A DNA stretch of 37,830 bases from contig NZ_JACBGN010000044.1 of the NCBI RefSeq assembly GCF_013401435.1, positions 1 to 37,830 on the forward strand, written 5' to 3'. The position numbers and the translations under genes were made by a program. Under the pieces are notes generated by a model. It had not been told where the DNA came from. It saw only the letters and a program-made list of their open reading frames with translations, and did not search any database. This document shows positions 1 to 7,066 of this stretch, in pieces (the stretch's first letter is position 1; each line of letters begins with the position of its first letter). The DNA is from Streptomyces sp. BR123 (GTDB lineage Bacteria > Actinomycetota > Actinomycetes > Streptomycetales > Streptomycetaceae).

Positions 1-57
1 CCACCTAGATCTACACCGCGTGCGTACTCGGAAGCGTCAGAGGTGTATAAGAGACAG
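1..57 (+). other. Illumina Nextera i5 adapter remnant (not genomic)
   Basis: The layout follows a Nextera i5 adapter exactly. Bases 1-16 match the end of the P5 sequence (CCACCTAGATCTACAC, one mismatch). Bases 17-24 are an 8-nt index (CGCGTGCG). Bases 25-38 match the 14-nt Nextera linker with three mismatches. Bases 39-57 (AGAGGTGTATAAGAGACAG) match the Tn5 mosaic end with one mismatch. The mismatches fit a low-quality read end left in the assembly. Genomic sequence starts at about base 58. Confidence 0.95.
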
Positions 58-171
58 ATGTGGGTCCTCACGGCCGGTCGGTCGGCGGGCGGGCGCAGCC
101 CTCGCGCGGCGGCGGGGAGGGCGGGCAGCCGAAGGTGGTCGGTCTTCAGAGCAGAAAGCAGGACAAAAAAT

Positions 172-201
172 CTGACAATCCGAGAATCCGCGTCATGATA
201 T
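172..201 (+). promoter_or_regulatory. possible glnE promoter
   Basis: CTGACA at 172-177 and TGATAT at 196-201 are 18 bases apart and resemble a -35/-10 pair. They lie in an A/T-richer patch about 140 bases upstream of the glnE start. This is the only promoter-like pair I see between the adapter end and glnE. It is a consensus resemblance only. Confidence 0.3.
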
Positions 202-337
202 GCAACGGCGCGCCATAACCGGCGCACCCACCCGCTCCCCGGTGAGTCGAACGCCTGCTCCGGATAGGCTCCTTCCAAGGCCCGCGAGGGCCGTGGCGGT
301 GAGCGACATACGGACGCGGGACGCGGGAGGCGACGGG

Positions 338-3300
338 ATGACGGTCCCGGGACGCAGGAGCAGTACCTTCACGATGCTGCTGCGCAGCGGCTTCACCGAC
401 CCCTCGGCGGCGGCCCGGCTGCTCGAATCCGACGCGCTGGCCCCCGTACGCGCCGACCCGGTGCTCCTCGACGCCCTCGGCGCCACCGCCGACCCCGACC
501 TCGCCCTCCGCGGCCTGGTCCGCCTCGCCGAGGCGCAGCCCGCAGGGGAACGGCCCGGCCTCCTCGACACCCTCGTCAGCTCCAAGCCCCTGCGCGACCG
601 CCTCCTCGGCGTCCTCGGCGCTTCGGAGGCCCTCGCCGACCACCTCGCCCGCCACCCCCGCGACTGGCACGCGCTCGTCACCTACGAGGCCGCCGACCTG
701 CACCCGGGCCTCGCCGAGTTCGAGCAGGGCCTGGCCGAGGCGCACGACCCCGTCGCGCTGCGCATCGCCTACCGCCGGTGCCTGCTCTCCATCGCAGCCC
801 GCGACGTATGCGGCACCATCGACGTCGCCCAGACCGCCGCCGAACTGGCCGACCTCGCCACCGCCACCCTCCGCGCCGCCCTCCGCATCGCGACCGCGGC
901 CGCCCCGGAGGACGCGGCACGGTGCCGCCTCGCCGTCATCGCCATGGGCAAGTGCGGCGGCAACGAGCTGAACTACGTCTCGGACGTGGACGTCATCTTC
1001 GTCGCGGAAGCCGCGCAGGCCGCCAACGGAGCCAACGGAGCCAACGGCGGGAACGGGGCGGCCAACGGCAGCACCACCGGCACCGCCGACGAGTCCAAGG
1101 CGCTCCAGGCCGCCACCCGCCTCGCCTCCCACCTCATGCGCATCTGCTCCGAGACCACCGTCGAGGGCAGCATCTGGCCCGTTGACGCCAACCTCCGCCC
1201 CGAGGGCCGCAACGGCCCCCTCGTGCGCACCCTCTCCTCCCACCTCGTCTACTACCAACGCTGGGCCAAGACCTGGGAGTTCCAGGCCCTCCTCAAGGCC
1301 CGCGCCGTCGCCGGCGACCCAGAACTCGGCGCGGCCTACATCGACGCCATAAGCCCCCTCGTCTGGCAGGCCGCCGAACGCGAGAACTTCGTCGTCGACG
1401 TCCAGCAGATGCGCCGCCGCGTCGTCGACAACATCCCCGCCTCCCAGGTCGACCGCGAGCTGAAACTCGGTCCGGGCGGCCTGCGCGACGTCGAGTTCGC
1501 CGTGCAGCTGCTCCAGCTCGTCCACGGCCGCAGCGACTCGACCCTCCGCTCCGGCACGACCCTCGACGCCCTGCACGCCCTCGCCGCCGGCGGCTACGTC
1601 GGCCGCGCCGACGCCGCCCAGCTGAACGACGCGTACCGCTTCCTGCGCGCCATGGAGCACCGCATCCAGCTCCACCGCCTGCGCCGCACCCACCTCGTCC
1701 CCGTGGACGAGGCCGACCTGCGCCGCCTCGGCCGCTCCCTCGGCCTGCGCACCGAACCCGTCGCCGAACTCAACAAGGCCTGGCGCCGCCACGCCACCGT
1801 CGTCCGCCGCCTGCACGAGAAGCTGTTCTACCGCCCGCTCCTCGACGCCGTCGCCCAGCTCGCCCCCGGCGAGACCCGGCTCTCGCCGCGCGCCGCCGGC
1901 CAGCGACTCGAAGCCCTCGGGTACGCCGACCCGGCCGCCGCCCTGCGCCACCTGGAGGCCCTCGCCTCCGGCGTCACCCGCAAGGCCGCCATCCAGCGCA
2001 CCCTGCTCCCGGTCATGCTGGGCTGGTTCGCGGACTCCGCCGACCCGGACGCCGGCCTGCTGGGCTTCCGCAAGGTCTCCGACGCCCTCGGCAAGACCCC
2101 CTGGTACCTGCGCCTGCTGCGCGACGAGGGCGCAGCCGCCGAGAACCTGGCCCGCGTCCTGTCCGCCGGCCGCCTCGCCCCCGACCTGCTGATGCGCGCC
2201 CCCGAGGCCGTCGCCCTGCTCGGTGACCCCGAGGGGCTCCGGCCCCGTACGCACGAGGCCCTGGAGCAGGAGGTGCTGGCTGCCGTCGGCCGCGCCGACA
2301 GCGCCGAGGCCGCCGTCACCGTGGTCCGCGGGGTCCGCCGCCGCGAACTGTTCCGTACCGCCGCCGCCGACATCATCGCCTCGTACGGCACGGAGGACAG
2401 CCCCGCCGAGAAGGACCACGGAACCCTCGTCGACCGGGTCGGCCGGGCCGTCTCCGACCTCACCGCCGCCACCGTCGCCGGAGCCCTGCGCGCCGCCGTC
2501 AGAGACCAGTGGGGCGACACCCTGCCCACCCGGTTCGCCGTCATCGGCGTCGGCCGGTTCGGCGGCCACGAGCTCGGCTACGGCTCCGACGCCGACGTCC
2601 TGTTCGTCCACGAGCCCCGCGAGGGCGTCGACGAGCAGGAGGCCGCGAAGGCCGCCCAGGCCGTCATCGCCGAGATGCGCCGCCTCCTGCAGCTCCCCAC
2701 CGCAGACCCGCCGCTGCTCATCGACGCCGACCTGCGCCCCGAAGGCCGCTCCGGCCCCCTCGTCCGCACCCTCGCCTCCTACGCCGCGTACTACCGCCGC
2801 TGGTCCCTGACCTGGGAGAGCCAGGCCCTGCTGCGCGCCGCACCCGTCGCCGGCGACCCGGACCTCGGCCGCCGCTTCATCGACCTGATCGACCCGCTGC
2901 GCTACCCCTCCGGAGGCCTCGGCGACGACGCGGTCCGCGAGATCCGCCGCCTCAAGGCCCGCATGGAATCCGAACGCCTGCCGCGCGGCGCCGACCCGAC
3001 CCTCCACACGAAGCTGGGCCGCGGCGGCCTCAGCGACGTCGAGTGGACCGTCCAGCTGCTCCAGATGCGGCACGCCTGGGACGTACCGGCCCTGCGCACC
3101 ACCCGCACCCGCGAAGCCCTGGCCGCCGCCCACGCAGCCGGCCTGATCCCCGCCGAGGAGGCCCAGGTCCTGGACGAGGCCTGGGTCCTGGCCACCCGCG
3201 TTCGCAACGCGGTCATGCTGGTCCGCGGCCGCGCCGGGGACACCTTCCCGTCGGAGGCCCGCGAACTGGCCGCGGTCGGCCGCTACCTCGGCTACGCGGA

Positions 3301-3388
3301 GGGCACGGTCGGCGAAATGCTGGACGACTACCGCCGCACCACCCGCCGCGCCCGCGCCGTCGTAGACGCCCTCTTCTACGCCGGCTAG
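338..3388 (+). CDS. glnE: glutamine synthetase adenylyltransferase / adenylyl-removing enzyme GlnE
   Basis: GlnE reversibly adenylylates glutamine synthetase GlnA, turning it down when nitrogen is plentiful. I chose ATG 338 (MTVPGRRSS) because GGAGG at 326-330 precedes it by 7 bases and Streptomyces GlnE proteins begin this way; the open frame extends upstream to 200 without a better start. The 1016-aa product has the usual two nucleotidyltransferase halves. The N-terminal half carries NELNYVSDVDVIF with the metal-binding SDVD at residues 215-218. The C-terminal half carries HELGYGSDADVLF with SDAD at 750-753. Each is followed by a matching segment ending in LRPEGR-GPLVRTL. An odd feature is an Asn-Gly-rich insert just after the first metal motif. 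The gene ends in VVDALFYAG, and a decayed copy of this 3' end lies about 1.3 kb downstream. Confidence 0.97.
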   Translation: MTVPGRRSSTFTMLLRSGFTDPSAAARLLESDALAPVRADPVLLDALGATADPDLALRGLVRLAEAQPAGERPGLLDTLVSSKPLRDRLLGVLGASEALADHLARHPRDWHALVTYEAADLHPGLAEFEQGLAEAHDPVALRIAYRRCLLSIAARDVCGTIDVAQTAAELADLATATLRAALRIATAAAPEDAARCRLAVIAMGKCGGNELNYVSDVDVIFVAEAAQAANGANGANGGNGAANGSTTGTADESKALQAATRLASHLMRICSETTVEGSIWPVDANLRPEGRNGPLVRTLSSHLVYYQRWAKTWEFQALLKARAVAGDPELGAAYIDAISPLVWQAAERENFVVDVQQMRRRVVDNIPASQVDRELKLGPGGLRDVEFAVQLLQLVHGRSDSTLRSGTTLDALHALAAGGYVGRADAAQLNDAYRFLRAMEHRIQLHRLRRTHLVPVDEADLRRLGRSLGLRTEPVAELNKAWRRHATVVRRLHEKLFYRPLLDAVAQLAPGETRLSPRAAGQRLEALGYADPAAALRHLEALASGVTRKAAIQRTLLPVMLGWFADSADPDAGLLGFRKVSDALGKTPWYLRLLRDEGAAAENLARVLSAGRLAPDLLMRAPEAVALLGDPEGLRPRTHEALEQEVLAAVGRADSAEAAVTVVRGVRRRELFRTAAADIIASYGTEDSPAEKDHGTLVDRVGRAVSDLTAATVAGALRAAVRDQWGDTLPTRFAVIGVGRFGGHELGYGSDADVLFVHEPREGVDEQEAAKAAQAVIAEMRRLLQLPTADPPLLIDADLRPEGRSGPLVRTLASYAAYYRRWSLTWESQALLRAAPVAGDPDLGRRFIDLIDPLRYPSGGLGDDAVREIRRLKARMESERLPRGADPTLHTKLGRGGLSDVEWTVQLLQMRHAWDVPALRTTRTREALAAAHAAGLIPAEEAQVLDEAWVLATRVRNAVMLVRGRAGDTFPSEARELAAVGRYLGYAEGTVGEMLDDYRRTTRRARAVVDALFYAG
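1022..1066 (+). repeat. 9-bp tandem repeat in glnE coding Ala-Asn-Gly
   Basis: Three in-frame copies of GCCAACGG(A/C) at 1022-1048 are followed by degenerate units to about 1066, giving an ANGANGANGGNGAANG linker about 14 residues after the first SDVD motif. Length variation in such a repeat would keep the reading frame. Confidence 0.8.
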
Positions 3389-3400
3389 GAGCCGGACAAA

Positions 3401-3443
3401 AATCGACCGAATGTGATCGATTGGAGGTCGGCTGCCATCGATT
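3401..3443. repeat. AATCGA/TCGATT inverted repeat and ATCGATT copies downstream of glnE
   Basis: AATCGA (3401-3406) and TCGATT (3417-3422) form 6-bp inverted arms around a 10-base loop. ATCGATT occurs at 3416-3422 and again at 3437-3443. The patch is A/T-richer than its surroundings and lies between glnE and the truncated gene at 3472. It could be a weak terminator or a binding site. There is no T-run after the hairpin. Confidence 0.3.
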
Positions 3444-3471
3444 TGGTCCATCTAAATGGTGCAATGGGCCG

Positions 3472-3687
3472 ATGTCATGGGACGAATGGGACCGGGCCAA
3501 AGCCGAAGTGGCTGCCCGCCATGAGGTGTCGATGCGCCTCAACCAGGTGCCTGCCGCCACCGGAGGCGGTGGAGACGCCGACCTCGTCGTCCAGCAGGAC
3601 GATCTCGGGGCGGTGGGACACGAAGCCTTCGTCATGCACGGCCACTTACAGAGGCAGGGGGACATCGCGGGAGCCGGCACGAACAGC
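3472..3687 (+). pseudogene. truncated N-terminal part of an 'MSWDEW' small-protein gene
   Basis: ATG 3472 opens MSWDEWDRAKAEVAARH, followed by LVVQQDDLGAVGHEAF. I associate this with a family of small Streptomyces proteins of roughly 130-150 aa, by recollection only. About 70 residues look like normal coding sequence, up to DIAGAGT near 3681. After that the frame runs on as Arg/Pro/Ser-rich translation typical of an out-of-frame shadow, and the expected C-terminal half is absent. The most likely reading is a gene cut off at about 3687 by a deletion or rearrangement, next to the glnE 3' end. No good ribosome binding site precedes the ATG. The 280 bases that follow contain no convincing continuation on either strand. 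Confidence 0.55.
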
Positions 3688-3812
3688 CTTGACTTGCGAA
3701 GACCATGTCGACACCGTGGTCTCCAGCTCGCCGCCACTGCTTTTCGTTGGCGTCTTCTCCCAAGGCGGCCAGCTTCAGGGCCCTCGGCAGCATCTCCGTG
3801 TCGAGCGACGCC

Positions 3813-3977
3813 ATGGCCAAGCTCCACAGCGCGGGTCTGGCCCGGGAATTCGACATGCGGGGAAGTAGTTCGGTGCTGCGATACGACTTGGACTCCGGTG
3901 GCCCGGGGCCTTCTCCCGCAGACCCGGGGCGGGACGGTACCCGGCAGGATCTCGGTCGCAATGGTGACGCCCGATGA
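3813..3977 (+). CDS. possible short upstream partner of the lipoprotein (uncertain)
   Basis: This open frame ends in TGA at 3975-3977 and overlaps the ATG of the lipoprotein gene at 3974 in an ATGA arrangement typical of translational coupling. Its last 40 residues (from MRGSSSVLRYDLDSGG) have moderately G/C-biased third positions. The N-terminal part is less convincing and the true start is unclear; ATG 3813 is one choice. It could instead be the surviving 3' end of a longer gene lost in the rearrangement that truncated the gene at 3472. I recognise no family. Confidence 0.25.
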   Translation: MAKLHSAGLAREFDMRGSSSVLRYDLDSGGPGPSPADPGRDGTRQDLGRNGDAR

Positions 3978-4450
3978 CCGAGGGCCGGCTGATGCTGTGG
4001 GGTGCGCTGGTGGCGGCTGTGGTGCTGGTGACGGGCTGCTCCGGCACTGCTTCGGAGTTGGCGGGCGAGTACTGGCTGGAAGGCGTGACTCCGCAGGCAG
4101 TGGCGGAGCACCTGCAGATCGAGTTGCCCGCCACGGCAACAGACGCCAGGGCTGCGCACCGGAGAGGCCACGACGACAAGTTGCTGCTGTCCTTCGTGCT
4201 TCCCACCGGTGATGTGGACGGGTTCTTCGCAGGGTTGCGTTCCGAGCAACCCCTTTGGACCGCAACGCCGTTCAGCGGCGCCGCCGGGGAGTTCGAGCGG
4301 CTCGGCCTGCCGGAGCCGGTGTCCGCACCCGGCGCCAGGAGGGCGCAGGTGTGCGCTCCCTGCATCCAGCGCGACCTCGACTTCCTCCAGCTCGCCGTGA
4401 CGCAGGTCGACGGGACCAGCAGCCGCGTGTACATCAGGGCGTTCGACTGA
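3974..4450 (+). CDS. small putative lipoprotein
   Basis: The 158-aa product starts MTEGRLMLWG, has a hydrophobic segment (residues 8-20) and the lipobox VTGC with the acceptor Cys at residue 22. It should therefore be exported and anchored to the membrane by a lipid. The mature part has two nearby cysteines (VCAPC near residue 128) and no domain I recognise. ATG 3992 (MLWGALVAAVV) is an alternative start that keeps the signal peptide intact. The ATGA overlap with the preceding frame favours 3974. The gene sits between glnE and a decayed copy of the glnE 3' end, so it appears to be part of inserted or rearranged DNA. Confidence 0.7.
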   Translation: MTEGRLMLWGALVAAVVLVTGCSGTASELAGEYWLEGVTPQAVAEHLQIELPATATDARAAHRRGHDDKLLLSFVLPTGDVDGFFAGLRSEQPLWTATPFSGAAGEFERLGLPEPVSAPGARRAQVCAPCIQRDLDFLQLAVTQVDGTSSRVYIRAFD

Positions 4451-4480
4451 CGTCGAGTGAGGGGGTGAGGGGGTGAAGGG

Positions 4481-4564
4481 TTGGGCGGGCGGCTCGATGC
4501 GGAGTGGTGCGGGCCGGTCTCGCTGCCGGACGTGGACAGCGGCTACTTCATCCACCGCCCCTGA
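4481..4564 (+). other. short coding-like fragment, 27 codons
   Basis: TTG 4481 opens LGGRLDAEWCGPVSLPDVDS, ending in YFIHRP and TGA at 4562-4564. A GGGGGTGAAGGG stretch just upstream looks like a ribosome binding site. The composition is protein-like, unlike the other two frames. It is either a very small gene or the preserved tail of a lost one. I do not recognise it. Confidence 0.25.
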
Positions 4565-4623
4565 GAAGGTCGCGGCGGGCTTCCGTGAGCACGGCCCGTG
4601 CGGATCGGCGGGGCGGGCCGGAG

Positions 4624-4689
4624 CCTGGACGAGGCTCGGGTCCTGGCCATCCGCGCTTGCGCGCGTCGACGCTCTCTTCTACGCCGACT
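4624..4689 (+). pseudogene. decayed duplicate of the glnE 3' end
   Basis: Bases 4624-4660 match glnE 3169-3205 at 32 of 37 positions, and 4668-4689 match glnE 3365-3386 at 20 of 22 positions, in the same order and orientation. The intervening 159 bases of glnE are reduced to 7, so this is a deleted remnant. Its last codons read VDALFYAD then TGA, as in GlnE C-termini, but the first block is in another frame. It forms a direct repeat with the end of intact glnE, bracketing 3389-4623. Confidence 0.8.
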
Positions 4690-4806
4690 GAGGCTGCGTC
4701 GGGAACACATGCGCCAGGCCGGCCTGCCACTGAGGCGTCCACTGCTCGGGGCGAGTGCGCACATGCATGTCGCGGAGACCTCATCCACCCACGCCGAAAC
4801 GATTCC

Positions 4807-5244
4807 TCAATGGGTGTTTGCGGTGAGTCGGAAGCTTTTCAGTGCGGCCACGTAGTCGTCCGAGACTCCATCGGGCGGAAGCGAATCCAGGTGGCGGCGT
4901 GCCAGTTCTTCGGCTGCGGAAAGTGTTGTCCGGGCAAGTGCCGCAGCACTGACGAGCGCGACCGGTCCGGATCGATCAGCCACGCTGATCCCCTTCTTCG
5001 TCAGCCTGAATGTAAGCCCGAAAGAAGTGTCGGCTCCCGTGAAGGCTGCAATCTTGGTGCGCCCTTTGAGAAGCCCGTTGAGGCAGTCCATCAGCTGGAT
5101 CACCGAGATGTATATCATCATGCCTCGGTCGGGTGTTTCCCCTGCCGACCCGACCTCACCCAGCTCTCCACGCCAAATCATGTCTCCGAGGTCGAATCCG
5201 CTGGGCTCGCCCTGGTCTGGGCGTACGCTGAATTCTATGATCAC
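4807..5244 (-). CDS. hypothetical protein, possible immunity-like small protein
   Basis: I place the start at GTG 5244 because AGGAAGGAG lies 9 bases upstream; the longer frame from 5274 would place this site inside the gene. The 145-aa product begins MIIEFSVRPDQGEPSGFD and ends KSFRLTA(NTH). It has no signal peptide or membrane segment. Charged and hydrophobic residues alternate as in a compact soluble fold. It resembles the many small orphan proteins found beside polymorphic-toxin remnants in Streptomyces, but I recognise no named domain, so 'immunity-like' is context only. It is on the minus strand, downstream of the broken frame at 5305-5649 and the gene at 5650-5973. Confidence 0.75.
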   Translation of the reverse strand: MIIEFSVRPDQGEPSGFDLGDMIWRGELGEVGSAGETPDRGMMIYISVIQLMDCLNGLLKGRTKIAAFTGADTSFGLTFRLTKKGISVADRSGPVALVSAAALARTTLSAAEELARRHLDSLPPDGVSDDYVAALKSFRLTANTH

Positions 5245-5304
5245 GGAACATTGCTCCTTCCTGCCGGTATGCATCTCGGTCTGCTCACGTGTCGACCAAG
5301 CGTA

Positions 5305-5649
5305 TTAACAGACGCCCTGCCCGTGTTGTCCGAGGTGGTCCGCCTCAGTGGTCGGGAACGCTGACGAGCAGTTCTTTGAGGTGAAGATGCGCCCGGCGCC
5401 GTCGCCGACGAGCGTTACCTTGGCGAGGGGGCTCGCCGCCTGGTCTCGGGCCGGGGCGGGTACCAGTGGAGCGCGGTCAGTCGGACCTCGACGTCGGGTA
5501 CGCAGACGGCTCGCAACACCATACCGACCTGCGCCTCGCCCGTGAGGCTCTCCAGGACGCACACCAGTTTCGCTGATAGCCGTCCTGAGATCGCTGTACC
5601 CCACCCCGTCCGGCCCGGCTTCGTCGATCAGCCTCGACGGCAGGGCGAC
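5305..5649 (-). pseudogene. frameshifted protein-coding remnant
   Basis: Just after the TGA of the gene at 5650, in the same frame, the minus strand reads VALPSRLIDEAGPDGVGYSD. After about 25 codons that frame turns Arg/Pro-rich. In another frame the protein-like translation continues as CVLESLTGEAQVGMVLRAVC, then DVEVRLTALHWYPPRPE. It then returns to the first frame as KVTLVGDGAGRIFTSKNC and ends at 5305. This looks like a gene broken by two compensating frameshifts. A competing plus-strand reading (QSDLDVGYADGSQHHTDLRL, ending about 5575) shares codon boundaries with the middle part. Its third positions are less G/C-rich, so I prefer the minus strand. Confidence 0.45.
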
Positions 5650-5973
5650 TCAGGGCGCCTCTTCCGCGAATTCTTCCAGGGTTCGAATCAAGGTCGCGAT
5701 AGCGATTCGTTCCTGTTCCGCGGAGCGCTCTGCATGAAGACCCCAGCTTTTGATGTCATGGGGGAACGCCATCCGTAGGACGATCCCTGCCCACCCGAGG
5801 CTGCCATCCAGTGCGAGCTGCCCGGCCAGCCATTTTCGATACCTGGCCAGATCGCCGTACTGGTCAGCCGCCGAAAATCCATACAAAAACGCCGCATAGC
5901 TGGAGAACTGTTCATCCAGGCCGAACATCCCAGGTCTGGCCTGCAAATGTGGGATGATTTCCGTGAGCCTCAA
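5650..5973 (-). CDS. hypothetical protein of the 'RPGMxG' immunity-like type
   Basis: TTG 5973 is preceded by GGAGG with 8 bases of spacing, which I prefer to the TTG at 5988 that overlaps this site. The product is 107 aa, MRLTEIIPHLQARPGMFGLD, with aromatic-rich FSSYAAFLYGF and an acidic C-terminus EEFAEEAP. An N-terminal RPGM(F/Y)G followed by a Tyr/Phe-rich helix and a conserved Trp is, as I recall, common among small cytosolic proteins encoded near toxin genes in actinobacteria. No enzymatic motif is visible. It follows the small hydrophobic ORF at 6007-6159 by 33 bases and precedes a broken frame, so the three probably form one transcript. Confidence 0.7.
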   Translation of the reverse strand: MRLTEIIPHLQARPGMFGLDEQFSSYAAFLYGFSAADQYGDLARYRKWLAGQLALDGSLGWAGIVLRMAFPHDIKSWGLHAERSAEQERIAIATLIRTLEEFAEEAP

Positions 5974-6006
5974 TCGAGTGGCCTCCAATGAAGTATGTCG
6001 AGATAA

Positions 6007-6159
6007 TCAGGTGAGAAAGACCGGCACGGAACTCGCTGCTGCAGCCGCCCACGGACTGGGACCGCCGCCCCAGGTGAGCGCTGCGGCCGTGATCGTCAAG
6101 GCCGCATTGAATCCGGCGAGCGCCAATGCGATTCCGCCCGTGGGTTGTCTTCCATGCAT
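6007..6159 (-). CDS. small hydrophobic protein, 50 aa
   Basis: ATG 6159 is preceded by GGAG with 8 bases of spacing (GGAGCAGGTGAG-ATG). It opens MHGRQPTGGIALALAGFNAA, continues with LTITAAALTW and ends VPVFLT before TGA at 6007. Residues 9-30 would make one membrane-spanning helix, and a second weaker hydrophobic stretch runs through the Ala-rich tail. It is probably a single- or two-pass membrane microprotein translated together with the gene at 5650-5973. No family is recognised. Confidence 0.5.
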   Translation of the reverse strand: MHGRQPTGGIALALAGFNAALTITAAALTWGGGPSPWAAAAASSVPVFLT

Positions 6160-6218
6160 CTCACCTGCTCCGGATGATCACTGCTGCGGTCAGCGTGACC
6201 ATATGATCGAAATGAAAC

Positions 6219-6232
6219 ACCCCTCAAGGGGT
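6219..6232. promoter_or_regulatory. inverted repeat ACCCCT-CA-AGGGGT
   Basis: Two perfect 6-bp arms around a 2-bp centre lie about 60 bases upstream of the small ORF at 6159 (minus strand). The position fits an operator, and GTTT follows on the plus side so a weak terminator is possible. The 358 bases between this small ORF and 6518 otherwise hold one hairpin, GACCCG-N6-CGGGTC at 6373-6390, and no gene I can support. Confidence 0.35.
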
Positions 6233-6517
6233 TTACGTCCCAAAGCGTTCGGTTTCGGAGGCCGGTGGCTCTCGGCGCAGCCTCACGCGGCCCTCGTGTG
6301 GCCGATCTGCTGTCCGGCTTGCCCTTGACCCGCCCCTCCTCGCGCGGAACGAGCGACGGCGTCCGGTCCGACGACCCGCGTAGTCGGGTCTCCCTCGCGT
6401 GGGGGAGGCGGGTGCATGCGGGCGGGCGATTCGCCGCGGGGCCGGCTCGGACAGGCTGGTTCCGGGCGGGAGGCGCCGGGCCCCCGCCGCACCGGGACGA
6501 GCAAGGTGGGGGACACC

Positions 6518-7036
6518 ATGGCACAGGCAGCAGCAGCGGCGACGACCACCGCCCCGCGGGGACGGCGGGCCGGCCGGTCCGGGTACGCCGGGTACGTGGC
6601 CGCGGCGGCGGCCCTCGCGTACGCCGCCCCGCACTTCTGGTGGGGCGCCGGCATCGGAGCGACCTTCCCCGGCGACTTCGCCGGGGCCCCGCACGGGACC
6701 TGGGAGGCGGCCGTCGGCTATTGGGGGATGGGCGGCGTCGCGGTCCTCGGCGCGGTCATCGCGCTCGCGCTGGTCCGGCCGTGGGGCCGCCGGCTGCCGC
6801 GCCGCCTGCTCGCCGCTCCCGCGCTGGTCGCCTCCGTCGGCATGAGCCTGTGGGGCTTCACCTACTTCGCCCTGCAGTACCTGCTCGCCGCCGAACGCGT
6901 CGTCTCGGCCCCTGACTTCGCCGCCAAGGACGCGCATCCGCAGGCTGCGTGGGGGCTCTTCTGGTACGGGCTGTTCCTGGTGTGGGGCATCGCCCTCGGC
7001 GTGGCCGCCCGGCAGCGTCTGCGCCGCGGCCGTTGA
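6518..7036 (+). CDS. DUF3995-type integral membrane protein
   Basis: ATG 6518 is preceded by AAGGTGGGGG; the frame is open back to 6416 but that part is Arg/Pro/Gly-rich and lacks a start context. The 172-aa product has four predicted membrane segments: about residues 24-40, 68-85, 102-122 and 147-163. The first loop carries HFWWGAGIGATFPGDF, consistent with the DUF3995 pattern of a His-Trp-containing first segment. Function is unknown in this family. The gene faces the convergent minus-strand gene ending at 7067. Identification rests on topology and recalled similarity. Confidence 0.75.
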   Translation: MAQAAAAATTTAPRGRRAGRSGYAGYVAAAAALAYAAPHFWWGAGIGATFPGDFAGAPHGTWEAAVGYWGMGGVAVLGAVIALALVRPWGRRLPRRLLAAPALVASVGMSLWGFTYFALQYLLAAERVVSAPDFAAKDAHPQAAWGLFWYGLFLVWGIALGVAARQRLRRGR

Positions 7037-7066
7037 GTCGGCGCCGCTGTCAGGCCGATGGCAGGG

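Noticed and set aside
146..3451. 1101-aa open frame antisense to glnE
   Set aside because: It is Gly/Ala/Val-rich low-complexity translation with no domain, as expected antisense to a high-GC gene. GlnE motifs on the plus strand are unambiguous.
4504..5364. 286-aa plus-strand open frame
   Set aside because: It crosses the glnE remnant in the wrong frame and lies antisense to the gene at 4807-5244, which has a clear ribosome binding site and more protein-like composition.
6219..6240. CCCCTCAAGGGGTTT resembles part of the phage T7 terminator, hinting at vector sequence
   Set aside because: Only the short stem is similar; the rest of the T7 terminator is absent and the neighbouring sequence is normal Streptomyces-like DNA.
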